Below, in pieces: positions 1 to 8,253 of a stretch of DNA of 64,000 nucleotides. The stretch is from Ignavibacteriales bacterium (GTDB lineage Bacteria; Bacteroidota; Ignavibacteria; UBA10030). The notes beneath the pieces were generated by a model, which saw nothing but the letters and a program-made list of their open reading frames with translations, was not told the origin of the DNA and ran no database searches. Numbering within the stretch: position 1 is the first letter of the stretch; each line of letters starts with the position of its first letter. Where the stretch lies: contig JAPLFQ010000010.1 of the NCBI GenBank assembly GCA_026390595.1, positions 62,001 to 126,000 on the forward strand. The letters are read 5' to 3'. The position numbers were made by a program, and so were the translations under genes.

Positions 1-2
1 TG

Positions 3-464
3 CACATGTCCCAATCCAAGATGGGCCAGTTCGTGCCCAACCAAAAAAGTCAGAAGTGCCTTGTGCTGATTGGCGAAAGCTACGCAGAATAGTATCAGCG
101 GCCGATTGTCCTTGTCGTAGGTGGCAAACGCATTCTCTTCATCGTAAATGAGGTCTGATTTGACTTCGAGATTGTACATCTTCTGCAACCGATTGGTAAC
201 GCGGTGCAGCCGAAACTTCAACATCTCGACAAGCCACCATTCCGTAGTCAACCCAATAAGTATTGCCTGAATCAAGAGTAGAAGTACCACGGGGATCTTG
301 TTGACGAGAAAGATCCAGCATCCCGCTTCTAAGACTACCGCAAGTGCGAGGGTTGAGACCGTAAGGGAAAGAAAGAAATCGCGGTATGGAAGGCCAATAC
401 GTTTTAACTGTCTGATGGCGAGTGCGATATTTAAGGCAGCGACGGCTAGAAAGTAGGCATACAT
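3..464 (-). CDS. Membrane protein with HExxH metallopeptidase motif (partial)
   Basis: This ORF runs off the left edge of the window, so only the N-terminal 154 codons are visible. The start at 464 is preceded by a strong AGGAGG ribosome binding site at 475-480. The first 95 or so residues hold two to three hydrophobic segments (near residues 1-14, 24-45 and 48-65). A basic linker and a soluble part follow, ending in HELAHLGLGH right at the edge. HExxH with a His four residues later resembles the zinc site of ImmA/IrrE-like (M78) or ArdC-type peptidases more than a metzincin site. Such peptidases in mobile elements often cleave repressors, but no substrate can be read here. It is divergent to the DUF6602 gene. 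Membrane metallopeptidase is inferred; the family is not identified. Confidence 0.6.
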   Translation of the reverse strand, partial: MYAYFLAVAALNIALAIRQLKRIGLPYRDFFLSLTVSTLALAVVLEAGCWIFLVNKIPVVLLLLIQAILIGLTTEWWLVEMLKFRLHRVTNRLQKMYNLEVKSDLIYDEENAFATYDKDNRPLILFCVAFANQHKALLTFLVGHELAHLGLGHV

Positions 465-871
465 TTTATACGGACCTCCTTAATCTATGGTGTCAAAAAT
501 GAGCCCTCGATGTGTTTCCGCGTAAGATATATATCTGATTCCTCACAGCATCTGCGAGTGCACAACCCACACTCATTGAGTTGGCTTGAGCCAGTAGATG
601 GGCATTGCTGAGCTGGCATTGATTTTCATCATCCTTCTGATTATTGCTCGAGTTTGGTCGGTGCAAGTGCGTAGGTCACGAATCGAAGATAACAGGATGG
701 ATGACAAAAAGAAAATCAATCGTTCCATTGGGGCTTGTAATATCCACGCTTGTGAGCGTTGATCAACGCTCTGACGGCATTTTGCGGACATTGATTATTA
801 GCAAATGCTACACTATACTCGTGCGCAGTTTCGTTTGTGTTGTCAAATAGGGACTTCAAAAAGGTCGTACA
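465..871. other. Divergent intergenic region
   Basis: About 400 bases lie between the minus-strand metallopeptidase-like gene and the plus-strand DUF6602 gene. Short ORFs occur on both strands, but none has a recognisable product or a convincing ribosome binding site. The space must hold the two divergent promoters, but I see no clear consensus. Confidence 0.4.
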
Positions 872-1639
872 ATGGACATTTTGCAGTATCATCGATCGGT
901 TGCCGAAGAGTTGAACGCCGTCAAGCACAAGATTCGTGATCTGATGAACAATCCTCACTGGCTGACTGACGGAGAGATAAAGGAATCAATCCTGAGAAAT
1001 ATTCTCCGCAGACACTTGCCGGGTAAGTACGAAATCGGACGGGGATTCATATTCACGCCAACTGGATGTTCAAAGCAAATCGACCTACTTGTATATGACT
1101 CTTCTTTTCCCGTGATTTTTCGGGAACAAGACCTGGTGTTCGTAACGCCGGACGCTGTTAGGGCGATTATTGAAGTTAAGACCAAAACTACTGCAAAGTC
1201 CTTATCAAAGGCACTCGACAATTTGATCCATAATGTTCTCATCGTCGAACAACACTATCGGCAATTTACACAGCTCCAACTTAGTCACTACAGTCTATTC
1301 ACCGGCATATTCTCTTTTGAGACCGATATTCAAGACCCCGACATTGTCCTTGAACTGTTATATCATAAGGCAAAGGAAATGCGGAGCAGAGTCGTCAATC
1401 ATCTCTGTCTCAATGATTCTTTGTTTTTCAAGTTTTGGGAGTCCCATGTGTGGACACCATATGAGGAGTGGCACTCGTACCACCTTGAGAGACTAGCGCC
1501 TGCGTATTTCTTGAACAACATAGTGAATGAGGTGGCACCCATCTCTGTGTTTTCAAATATGAAATTTTGGTTTCCCCTCGGATCAAAGGAGATTTACAAG
1601 ACCGGTGCCAAGAGGTTATACAATCAATCGGCAGAGTGA
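872..1639 (+). CDS. DUF6602 family protein, PD-(D/E)XK nuclease-like
   Basis: A 255-residue protein whose N-terminal half matches the DUF6602 pattern: GEIKE..LRN.LRR.LP..YEIGRGFI, then a core with KQIDLLVYD followed about 40 residues later by AIIEVKT. The Asp in IDLLVYD and the Glu-x-Lys in IEVKT have the spacing of a PD-(D/E)XK nuclease site (roughly residues 70-110). The C-terminal half has no motif I recognise. The family is often found in accessory islands, and a nucleic-acid-cleaving role is inferred from the fold motif only. It lies about 360 bases upstream of the biosynthetic-looking operon, so it may be a separate transcription unit. The start at 872 has a weak AGG upstream. Confidence 0.65.
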   Translation: MDILQYHRSVAEELNAVKHKIRDLMNNPHWLTDGEIKESILRNILRRHLPGKYEIGRGFIFTPTGCSKQIDLLVYDSSFPVIFREQDLVFVTPDAVRAIIEVKTKTTAKSLSKALDNLIHNVLIVEQHYRQFTQLQLSHYSLFTGIFSFETDIQDPDIVLELLYHKAKEMRSRVVNHLCLNDSLFFKFWESHVWTPYEEWHSYHLERLAPAYFLNNIVNEVAPISVFSNMKFWFPLGSKEIYKTGAKRLYNQSAE

Positions 1640-1996
1640 AGCGCCCTTCTCTCAAGAGCCAAAAGCAATACGGCCGCTTTGTGCTTTTCAATGGGCCATG
1701 GGCTGTCATTCTTCATATCTGGCAGAAGAGAAAGTTGACTTATTCGCCAAAATTGTCATATTTTGACTTTCGTGACATAGCCTTTGAGCTCGCATTGGAC
1801 TCCGGACCGAAACTGAAAAAGAGAGTAGCACCGCGCTGGAGCCATGTTAGCGGCGCAGCAATCATTCCGATACATCATTCACCCTCCAAGTTGCTTTCTT
1901 AAATGGACCAATCACTTTGGAGTAAACGCGGCCGAAAAGAGTTGTCGAAGGATCCCCGTTTCTGAAAAAACAAGACGAATATGGAGACAGGCTAGC
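1640..1996. other. Gap between DUF6602 gene and SDR operon
   Basis: An ORF in another frame (1567-1902, 111 codons) spans most of this gap and overlaps the end of the DUF6602 gene. It shows no domain I recognise and no clear ribosome binding site. It could be a small gene or a remnant; I do not call it as coding. The promoter for the operon starting at 1997 probably lies here. Confidence 0.3.
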
Positions 1997-2728
1997 ATGA
2001 TATCAAGAACCGTATTAGTAACAGGTGGAACTGGGTCAGTCGGGGAATCGATCGTCAGAGCATTTTCCGCAAAAGGATATGCTGTGACGTTCCAGTATCT
2101 CTCCAACGAGCCGAAGGCGAAAATCTTGTCTCAAGATACCCGCGCTACCCCAATCCGACTTGATTTCCTGTCTGACTTTGATCTTCCTCCGGGAGGGTTT
2201 GACATTGTCGTGAATAACGCTGGAATCAACATCACGAGTTGTCTCTCACACGAAGTCTCGATCGAGAGTTGGGAAAGGACGATGAAGGTGAATCTATTCA
2301 CTCCCTTCCAAATCGTACGCTCTTTGCTACCGGAGATGATGAGGAAAGGATGGGGAAGAATCATAAATATTTCCTCAATTTATGGGCTCAGAGGAGTTGA
2401 ATGGAATCTTCCTTACAACTCATCGAAGCACGGACTTTCAGGATTGACGAAAACTGTCGCCAAAGAATATGCCCAATACGGAATAACGTGCAATGAGATA
2501 TGTCCGGGGGCTATTTCATCCGATCTTATGAATCGAATTGCCACTCGGGAGGGGGAACAGTTGAACCAATCTGCAGACGACTACCTGTCGGAAGTTGCTG
2601 CTGCCATCCCGGCCAAGCGACTGGCGAAGCCACAAGAAATTGCTTCCCTGGCTATCTACCTTGCCTCAGAAGAGGCGGGTTACATTAATGGTGCGTCCAT
2701 CACCGTCGATGGTGGACTCGTTGCATAA
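1997..2728 (+). CDS. Short-chain dehydrogenase/reductase (FabG-like)
   Basis: A 243-residue classical SDR that reduces or oxidises a carbonyl/alcohol with NAD(P)(H). The N-terminal Rossmann motif TGGTGSVG, the VNNAGI motif, the catalytic Ser in NISSIYG and the YNSSK (Tyr-x-x-x-Lys) pair are all present, as is a C-terminal GASITVDGG like FabG-type enzymes. The ORF can be extended upstream to 1844, but the family N-terminus and a GGAG about ten bases upstream favour 1997. It is the first gene of a seven-gene plus-strand operon ending at 8006. The substrate cannot be read from sequence. The following aldolase suggests a shared small-molecule pathway rather than housekeeping fatty-acid synthesis. 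Confidence 0.85.
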   Translation: MISRTVLVTGGTGSVGESIVRAFSAKGYAVTFQYLSNEPKAKILSQDTRATPIRLDFLSDFDLPPGGFDIVVNNAGINITSCLSHEVSIESWERTMKVNLFTPFQIVRSLLPEMMRKGWGRIINISSIYGLRGVEWNLPYNSSKHGLSGLTKTVAKEYAQYGITCNEICPGAISSDLMNRIATREGEQLNQSADDYLSEVAAAIPAKRLAKPQEIASLAIYLASEEAGYINGASITVDGGLVA

Positions 2729-2753
2729 ACTCAAATGAAGGATGGGATTTGTC

Positions 2754-3584
2754 ATGTCATTCGCCATGGTGGGTAAAAACAAGAGGCTTTCCAGATTGTT
2801 TGACCCGAAGACAATGCGAACTGTCATCACTCCGATCGATGACAGCCTGATTTTCGGTCCCTTCGATGGTCTCGCTGATATGCCATCGAAATTGCAGCAG
2901 ATCGTGAATGGCAGACCAAACGGAATTCTCACCTTTCAAGGAATAATTCGTCAAATGCCGGAGGCGTTTCGGTCGACCGGAACTATAATAAACCTCTCCG
3001 CTAGCACATCTAGGATGCAGCACACAAACAAAATACTCGTGTCGAATGTATACGAGGCCATCCGACTTGATGCAGATGCAGTGGCTGTTCATGTTAATAT
3101 CACTTCACGGTTTGAACAAGGCATGTTGGCAACCCTTGGCAAAGTCGTCTCCGAATGTCAGCCGTTGGGTATTCCGGTTTTGGCCATCATGTATCCCCGA
3201 ACGGAAAACAAAGATGGGGATGAGAACTATGATGATCTTCGCGCTGCTGATCCGGTTGAATACGCGAAACTCGTTGCACATGCAGTTCGTGTCGCAACTG
3301 ATTTGGGTGTGGATATAATCAAAACGAAATACACTGGCTCCGCTGATACATTTCGAACTGTCGTACAGGCTTGTGCGCCATTGCCTGTAGTGATCGCGGG
3401 TGGGCCACTTCTTCCGTTTGGTGAGATGTTGAATATGGCTGCGGGGGCAATTGAAGCAGGCGCTGCTGGGGTAAGCTTCGGCCGCAATGTATTCAATCGG
3501 CAAGATTCCGGCAAAGCAATCCGGGCCTTGAAAAAGATTGTATTTGAGAAGGCCTTGCCAAAGGACGTTTTTGAGGATCAATAG
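2754..3584 (+). CDS. Class I aldolase, archaeal-type FBA / AroA'-GriI-like
   Basis: A 276-residue TIM-barrel aldolase of the family that includes archaeal class I fructose-bisphosphate aldolase, 2-amino-3,7-dideoxy-heptulosonate synthase and GriI-type enzymes of aromatic amine biosynthesis. Visible marks are RTVITPIDD near the N-terminus (family VPMDHG-like), the Schiff-base lysine region DIIKTKYTG, the phosphate-binding VIAGGP and GVSFGRNVF near the C-terminus. ATGs at 2742, 2754 and 2766 are possible; 2754 has an AAGG at a usable distance. Only 25 bases separate it from the SDR. In natural-product clusters this family condenses small phosphorylated carbon units, so a biosynthetic role with the SDR is inferred. 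The precise reaction is unknown. Confidence 0.8.
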   Translation: MSFAMVGKNKRLSRLFDPKTMRTVITPIDDSLIFGPFDGLADMPSKLQQIVNGRPNGILTFQGIIRQMPEAFRSTGTIINLSASTSRMQHTNKILVSNVYEAIRLDADAVAVHVNITSRFEQGMLATLGKVVSECQPLGIPVLAIMYPRTENKDGDENYDDLRAADPVEYAKLVAHAVRVATDLGVDIIKTKYTGSADTFRTVVQACAPLPVVIAGGPLLPFGEMLNMAAGAIEAGAAGVSFGRNVFNRQDSGKAIRALKKIVFEKALPKDVFEDQ

Positions 3585-3625
3585 ATTCCCCACTATCGTC
3601 GATCAGCAAAATAGAGGAGATCGCA

Positions 3626-4138
3626 ATGCGCATTTCATTCGCTCATGAAAAGTATTCGGACGAAGAATTGACTGAGAGCATTAGAGGTATTCTCTCACAA
3701 TCGGAACTTTGCTCAATTGCAACAGTCAAAGACAAGAACACCAGCTACATTCACACTGCGTATTTCGCATTCACAGATTCCCTGAAACTCTATTTTCTTT
3801 CTGATCCTAGCACTCAACATTGTGTAAATATTAAGAAGAATCCCAGCGTAGCCGTCGCTATCGCAGACAATCATCAGCCATGGCAAGAACCGAAACGAGG
3901 CCTTCAGTTTTTGGGCACCTGCAAACTTGCACAAGGGAGAGAAAAACTCTCGGCTCAGCTCTCGTATGTTGAGCGTTTTGTGAGCTACAAGGATTGGTAT
4001 TCGCTCTTGACAAAAAAGGACTTGCTTGAGTTCAAGTCTAAGTTTTTTGTTGTTGATGTGCACTGGGTTCGCTTGTTCGACGAGCCGCGATTTGGCGAAG
4101 AGGTGTATATCACGGTTGTACCAAATCGCAAGAAATGA
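3626..4138 (+). CDS. Pyridoxamine 5'-phosphate oxidase-like FMN split-barrel protein
   Basis: A 170-residue protein with the split-barrel fold pattern: CSIATV...IHTAYFAFTDSLKLYFLSDPSTQHCVNIKKNPSVAVAI. This is typical of small PPOX-superfamily (YhbP-like) flavin-binding proteins. AGAGGAG upstream of 3626 is a good ribosome binding site. Family members bind FMN, F420 or heme and carry out oxidoreduction on small molecules; the substrate is not readable. It lies 41 bases after the aldolase and its stop overlaps the ribosome binding site region of the next gene, so it is probably co-translated. Within the operon it would supply a redox step alongside the SDR. Confidence 0.75.
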   Translation: MRISFAHEKYSDEELTESIRGILSQSELCSIATVKDKNTSYIHTAYFAFTDSLKLYFLSDPSTQHCVNIKKNPSVAVAIADNHQPWQEPKRGLQFLGTCKLAQGREKLSAQLSYVERFVSYKDWYSLLTKKDLLEFKSKFFVVDVHWVRLFDEPRFGEEVYITVVPNRKK

Positions 4139-4150
4139 ACGGAGCCGGAA

Positions 4151-4948
4151 TTGGCTACTTGGGATAATATTCAAACCTGGGATCTTGTGTTACCGCCCTC
4201 GCGTCCGTCATTGGATCACTTAGGTTATTTTCGAACAATTCTCAAAGATGTCCCGAAGAAAGAGCCCATCGGAATTCTTGGCTGTACTCCCGAGTTCCGG
4301 GATATGCTATTTGAGCTTCGGTTCACTCGGGTCCACTACATTGATAACAATCGCCATTCAGTCCGAATCATGAACGGCATGAGGGCCTATCCTTCGACAG
4401 ACAAGCTCGAATTTGGTGATTGGATCAAGGTGTTGCCTGAGTTCAAGAACTATTTCGCAGCAATTCTCTCTGATCTGACAAGTGGCAATATAGAATACTC
4501 GGACCGGATGAAATTCTATTATGTTGTCAACCAGAGCCTCGTGAGGGGAGGGATCTTCATAGACAAGGTTCTTACTCATGGAAAGAAAAAAAAGAAACTG
4601 AAGCACCTTGACGACAAATATCGAACCCTTCCCTTAAACTTGCTGCACATTAATCACTTCTCCTGCGAGTACTTGTTCGACAGCGAACTGCTCGACGCGG
4701 AGTATCGAGTTGATTCCTCGAGATTTTACGATCTCTTGGAGGAGCGATTCTCCGATCCCGTGCTGCGCAAATTCGCATTTCTTTCGCGACGAGTAACACC
4801 GCGGGACTGCATTTGGTGGTATGGAAAACCGTGGTCGGACCTAGAAAACGAATACTGTCCAGGTCTACGGCGTGTCCACTCATTCGATGAACGTCTTGAT
4901 AGTCCATATGCCAAGGGGCTCAAGATATTCGTGAGCATCAAGAAATGA
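4151..4948 (+). CDS. Class I SAM methyltransferase-like protein
   Basis: A 265-residue protein with a Rossmann-type methyltransferase layout: IGILGCTPEFRD (SAM loop), VHYIDNNRHSVRIMN (acidic end of strand 2), LEFGDWIKVL, AAILSDLTSGNI and GGIFIDKVL as the following strands (about residues 35-150). The glycine loop is degenerate compared with a canonical GxGxG, so methyl transfer is likely but not proven. A spermidine-synthase or nicotianamine-synthase-like aminopropyl transferase is also possible. The start is TTG at 4151 with GGAG seven bases upstream, 12 bases after the previous stop. No ATG start conserves the N-terminal part. Confidence 0.55.
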   Translation: MATWDNIQTWDLVLPPSRPSLDHLGYFRTILKDVPKKEPIGILGCTPEFRDMLFELRFTRVHYIDNNRHSVRIMNGMRAYPSTDKLEFGDWIKVLPEFKNYFAAILSDLTSGNIEYSDRMKFYYVVNQSLVRGGIFIDKVLTHGKKKKKLKHLDDKYRTLPLNLLHINHFSCEYLFDSELLDAEYRVDSSRFYDLLEERFSDPVLRKFAFLSRRVTPRDCIWWYGKPWSDLENEYCPGLRRVHSFDERLDSPYAKGLKIFVSIKK

Positions 4949-4966
4949 GATATCATTGAGGCCTAA

Positions 4967-5974
4967 ATGGACAAAATACTCTCGTTTTTCAAACTGAATT
5001 TTCCACTGCTGTCGTTAGCCACTCGGCTCGTGATTGGGTTCGGTGCAGCTTACTTAAACCTAGTGCACGGTTGGATGTTTGCGCAGCACCCATTTTTCGG
5101 GGCGTTTTTTTCGTTCCTGTTGGGCTACGTGATTCCTCTGGTTTTCTTGTTCGAGATAGATCGAATAAGGTGGGCAGATGCAGACAAGATTCTTAAGAAC
5201 CTCCGGGCATTGTCTTTTTTGAACACAGTCCAGATGCTAGAGCTTATAGGTCAAAGCACCGACCACCCAAAGTTCTTCAGAAAGCTTCTGGAGAGAGAGC
5301 AGGTAACTTTTCTTGAGAAATTGCAGAAGGCGAGGGATCTCATTATTCGGGTGGAGGATCATAAGTTCGAAGAAACGAATATGATAGTTGAATTGTGCAG
5401 GGACAACAAAGACTCGGTTTTTAGATATACATGGCAGATCGATAGGAGTGAACCTCTATTTGGTGATGTCATGTGGGATGATTTCTTTCGGAAGATCTCG
5501 GATGCAAATGATGATGGAATCAAGGGAATTGCGAAGGTTGAGGTAATACTCGTATTAGAGGACGATGTCAATCCCGGCTGTCCAGCAATGCAGAGCCTTC
5601 TGGATTACTATTCCAGCCGTTCTGGCAAAGGTATGACGGTGAAGTACATCTTCAAAAAAGACTACGACCGTTTCATTGAGCCCTCTGGTTTCTCCAGTGG
5701 CCCTCCCTTTTATGAATTCGGACTCTACGGTGGATTGGTTCTATTTGGGTTGGAAGACTATGTGAAACACATTTCACGACGAAATCCAGGTCCTGGCAAG
5801 TACAAGTCGATTGGAGTGTTCTCAGGCAAACCAGAGGAATTTCGGCAGTACATGGCTTTTTTTGTGAGACTCTGGGACAATTCGGTCGCCCCGACTTCAA
5901 AGGGGAGTCCAACGGGAGCAACACAAGATGTCAAAGCGCTGATTGAATGTTTGAGCAATGTGCCCGTCGTGTGA
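4967..5974 (+). CDS. Membrane-anchored protein of unknown function (paralogue A)
   Basis: A 335-residue protein with two or three N-terminal hydrophobic segments (about residues 14-35 and 45-65), a helical linker, and a C-terminal globular domain from about residue 135. The globular domain aligns with that of the next gene: both share a helix followed by VFRYTW/VIRYVW, then a central strand (VEVILVLED / VKALLVGPD), a PAMQSLLDYY / PMAKQLLGYY block and YEFGLYGG / QDFGIYGT. I recognise no family. The conserved tryptophan and FGxYG motifs suggest a ligand- or phosphoester-related domain, but no catalytic set is obvious. Tandem membrane-anchored paralogues in a biosynthetic operon could be receptors or effectors for the product. 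Confidence 0.6.
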   Translation: MDKILSFFKLNFPLLSLATRLVIGFGAAYLNLVHGWMFAQHPFFGAFFSFLLGYVIPLVFLFEIDRIRWADADKILKNLRALSFLNTVQMLELIGQSTDHPKFFRKLLEREQVTFLEKLQKARDLIIRVEDHKFEETNMIVELCRDNKDSVFRYTWQIDRSEPLFGDVMWDDFFRKISDANDDGIKGIAKVEVILVLEDDVNPGCPAMQSLLDYYSSRSGKGMTVKYIFKKDYDRFIEPSGFSSGPPFYEFGLYGGLVLFGLEDYVKHISRRNPGPGKYKSIGVFSGKPEEFRQYMAFFVRLWDNSVAPTSKGSPTGATQDVKALIECLSNVPVV

Positions 5975-6094
5975 ATAGCCTGCTCTGACGGTGGGATCCG
6001 GTCTAAGCGGTGTCGAGCAAAATAGGTGGATCAGATTTCCTATAGATCACGTTCGCGATAGGATGCGGGGCGACTCGATTAGGAGGCAACTCTA

Positions 6095-7093
6095 ATGGCT
6101 GACAAAGAGACAGCGCAGAGAAGCGGACCTGGTTCTACATTGGTGATGACTTTAGCCAAGTTCGCCGTGTCCATCATAACGCCAATCGCCCTTGGCTATT
6201 CCTCGATTCCAACAAGCCTGGTAGAGAAGATAATCATCGGTTTTCTCACATATCTTTTCTGGACATCCATCGAGCTACTGATCACACTGCAAAAACTATT
6301 TAGGCTTGAAAAAGGGCTTTCAGATCTGCAAAATATTCGAAATGACTTCAACGTCAGACTTCTGAATCTCCGTGTACACTTTGAAGACTTGTCAACGAAA
6401 TTCTACAAGCCCGTTGATTTGTTCCAGGAGCACATCAATAGGAGTATCCAAGATCTCGAGATTCTGTGCACAGATGCAGTTATCAAGGAGGAACTGTATG
6501 TCAAGGATTACCACTTTGACAATGCCGATTTGTTGCTGAGCGCAATGGAAAGCGACAAGGAAAAAGTAATTCGATACGTCTGGGTCCTCGAGTCTGATTC
6601 GAAGTTCTTTGACGAAAAGTGGAAGGAATATTGCAAACAGATTGAAAAGGGAGCAAAGAGGGGGTCAATAAAATCGGTAAAAGCACTTTTGGTTGGCCCG
6701 GACGGCTGGCTAGAAAACCATCCTATGGCAAAACAACTTCTCGGGTATTACGCTCACCAAAAAGGCTTTGACTATAGGTATATCGCTCTCTCCACATATG
6801 AGAAATGGACACGAGATCAGAGGCTTAGTGAGCAATATCAGGACTTCGGGATATATGGCACACGATACATTTATAAGACGCTCCAGTATGCCCCGATTAC
6901 CTCTGGCCACTTTTCGAAAGACCAAAAGACCATCTCTGAATACACTAAGTTCTTCGAGAATGTCTGGAAGTGCGCGGAGGCAAAAACCTTGCCGAAGCGC
7001 GCTTTGCCTAGGATGACTTTGGAGGGTCTGTTCCAATTTGATCAAGAGATTGATCGACAACGAACCGATGCACGAGCGGCTCGGACACCTTGA
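6095..7093 (+). CDS. Membrane-anchored protein of unknown function (paralogue B)
   Basis: A 332-residue paralogue of the preceding gene, with two N-terminal membrane segments (about residues 18-40 and 45-65), a coiled-coil-like linker (LEKGLSDLQNIRNDFNVRL) and the same C-terminal domain ending in DFGIYGTRYIYKTLQY. The start at 6095 has a strong AGGAGG. A 120-base spacer separates it from paralogue A, the widest gap inside the operon, so an extra promoter may lie there. Divergence between the two is high, so the duplication is old. No enzyme motif is visible; an effector or sensor role is inference from topology and context. Confidence 0.6.
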   Translation: MADKETAQRSGPGSTLVMTLAKFAVSIITPIALGYSSIPTSLVEKIIIGFLTYLFWTSIELLITLQKLFRLEKGLSDLQNIRNDFNVRLLNLRVHFEDLSTKFYKPVDLFQEHINRSIQDLEILCTDAVIKEELYVKDYHFDNADLLLSAMESDKEKVIRYVWVLESDSKFFDEKWKEYCKQIEKGAKRGSIKSVKALLVGPDGWLENHPMAKQLLGYYAHQKGFDYRYIALSTYEKWTRDQRLSEQYQDFGIYGTRYIYKTLQYAPITSGHFSKDQKTISEYTKFFENVWKCAEAKTLPKRALPRMTLEGLFQFDQEIDRQRTDARAARTP

Positions 7094-7136
7094 GCAAGAA
7101 CCCAATTTGCTTACAACAAGAAAGAAACCCGAATCT

Positions 7137-8006
7137 ATGTCGATGGTTAGAGGACAGTTGGTAACTTTTGAAAGCTCGCAGGGGGTGAAGCTTGAGGGAC
7201 TATTGTTTGCTGAACCACAAAACGGCACTTGCATTATTCATGTTCACGGAAGCTTCGGGAACTTCTATTCAAATGCCTTTATCTCGGTAATGGCTGAGTT
7301 CTACACGAGAGCTGGATTGAACTTTCTTACCTTCAATACGAGTGCTCACGACGGAATTGCGGAGGGCTATCGAAAAGGAAAATTCGAGTATTTGGGAGGT
7401 GCGCTAAGTTCATTCGGAGAGTGTGTCGCCGACATTGAAGGGGCTGTTGATTTTGTGAGGTCATTCAACTCCCGGATGATTCTGCAAGGCCACAGCCTTG
7501 GGTGCGACAGAGTACTACACTACCTCATCGAGACAAAAGTAGCTCTTCCATTTGTGCTGCTTTGCCCATGCGACAGCTACGAGCTTCAACAGAGGTGGAT
7601 ATTCCCCGAGACGGTCGAATCACAGCTAAAACGATTGCGAGCGACGCTTCCGGAGGAATATCCGCTTTTACCAATCAAAGAATACGGGATACGTCAAGGA
7701 GATGATTGGACTTATCCCATACCAATTTCGATGAAGGCTCTTCTGAGCATAATGGAAGGACCTGTCTACAAATTGATCAGACTCAGGAATCCGGCTCGTT
7801 TTCGAATCAATTCTGATTGCCTGATTTATATCGGTGGAAATGACAGGCTCCAGACGGGTACCGTCGACCAAATGTTTAGCTACTTCGAGGAGCGGACAAG
7901 GAGCGTAAAGAGAGTGTACGATCAGGGGGGAGATCATATGCTGGAACCTGACCCCGCATCTATTGTTGATCAGATCTTGAAGTGGGCGAGACCCATAGCC
8001 CAATGA
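7137..8006 (+). CDS. Alpha/beta hydrolase
   Basis: A 289-residue hydrolase with a readable Ser-Asp-His triad: nucleophile elbow GHSLGCDR, Asp in YIGGNDRLQ and His in GGDHMLEPD. The oxyanion HVHGSFGNFYSN motif sits after the first strands. The open frame extends upstream to 7038, overlapping paralogue B, but family members start shortly before VTFESSQGVKLEGLLF, so 7137 (or 7143) is preferred although the ribosome binding site is weak. It closes the operon starting at 1997. It could release a thioester or ester-bound product, or degrade the operon's product; neither can be decided from sequence. Confidence 0.8.
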   Translation: MSMVRGQLVTFESSQGVKLEGLLFAEPQNGTCIIHVHGSFGNFYSNAFISVMAEFYTRAGLNFLTFNTSAHDGIAEGYRKGKFEYLGGALSSFGECVADIEGAVDFVRSFNSRMILQGHSLGCDRVLHYLIETKVALPFVLLCPCDSYELQQRWIFPETVESQLKRLRATLPEEYPLLPIKEYGIRQGDDWTYPIPISMKALLSIMEGPVYKLIRLRNPARFRINSDCLIYIGGNDRLQTGTVDQMFSYFEERTRSVKRVYDQGGDHMLEPDPASIVDQILKWARPIAQ

Positions 8007-8253
8007 GGCTCGATAGAAGATAGCAAGAATGTGAGGCAAGAATACTCTTTTTTTCAGAGTGTGTGCGCGACCACGAGAGACCTTTTAGGCCCGCCGAATC
8101 GCAAGGTAAAGCAGCCGGGATCCTTGGTCGAAAACTTTTCCGATGCTTCTCGCCTCACCATTTTCATTGCATCGGGTTGAATTGCTTCTGCTTGCACCAG
8201 AAATGTTGACGAAATCAAATACAATAACCTACGCGTGAAATGAAAGTAAAACC

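Noticed and set aside
1567-1902. 111-codon plus-strand ORF between DUF6602 and SDR genes
   Set aside because: No domain, no ribosome binding site and overlap with the DUF6602 end; kept only as a note for the gap.
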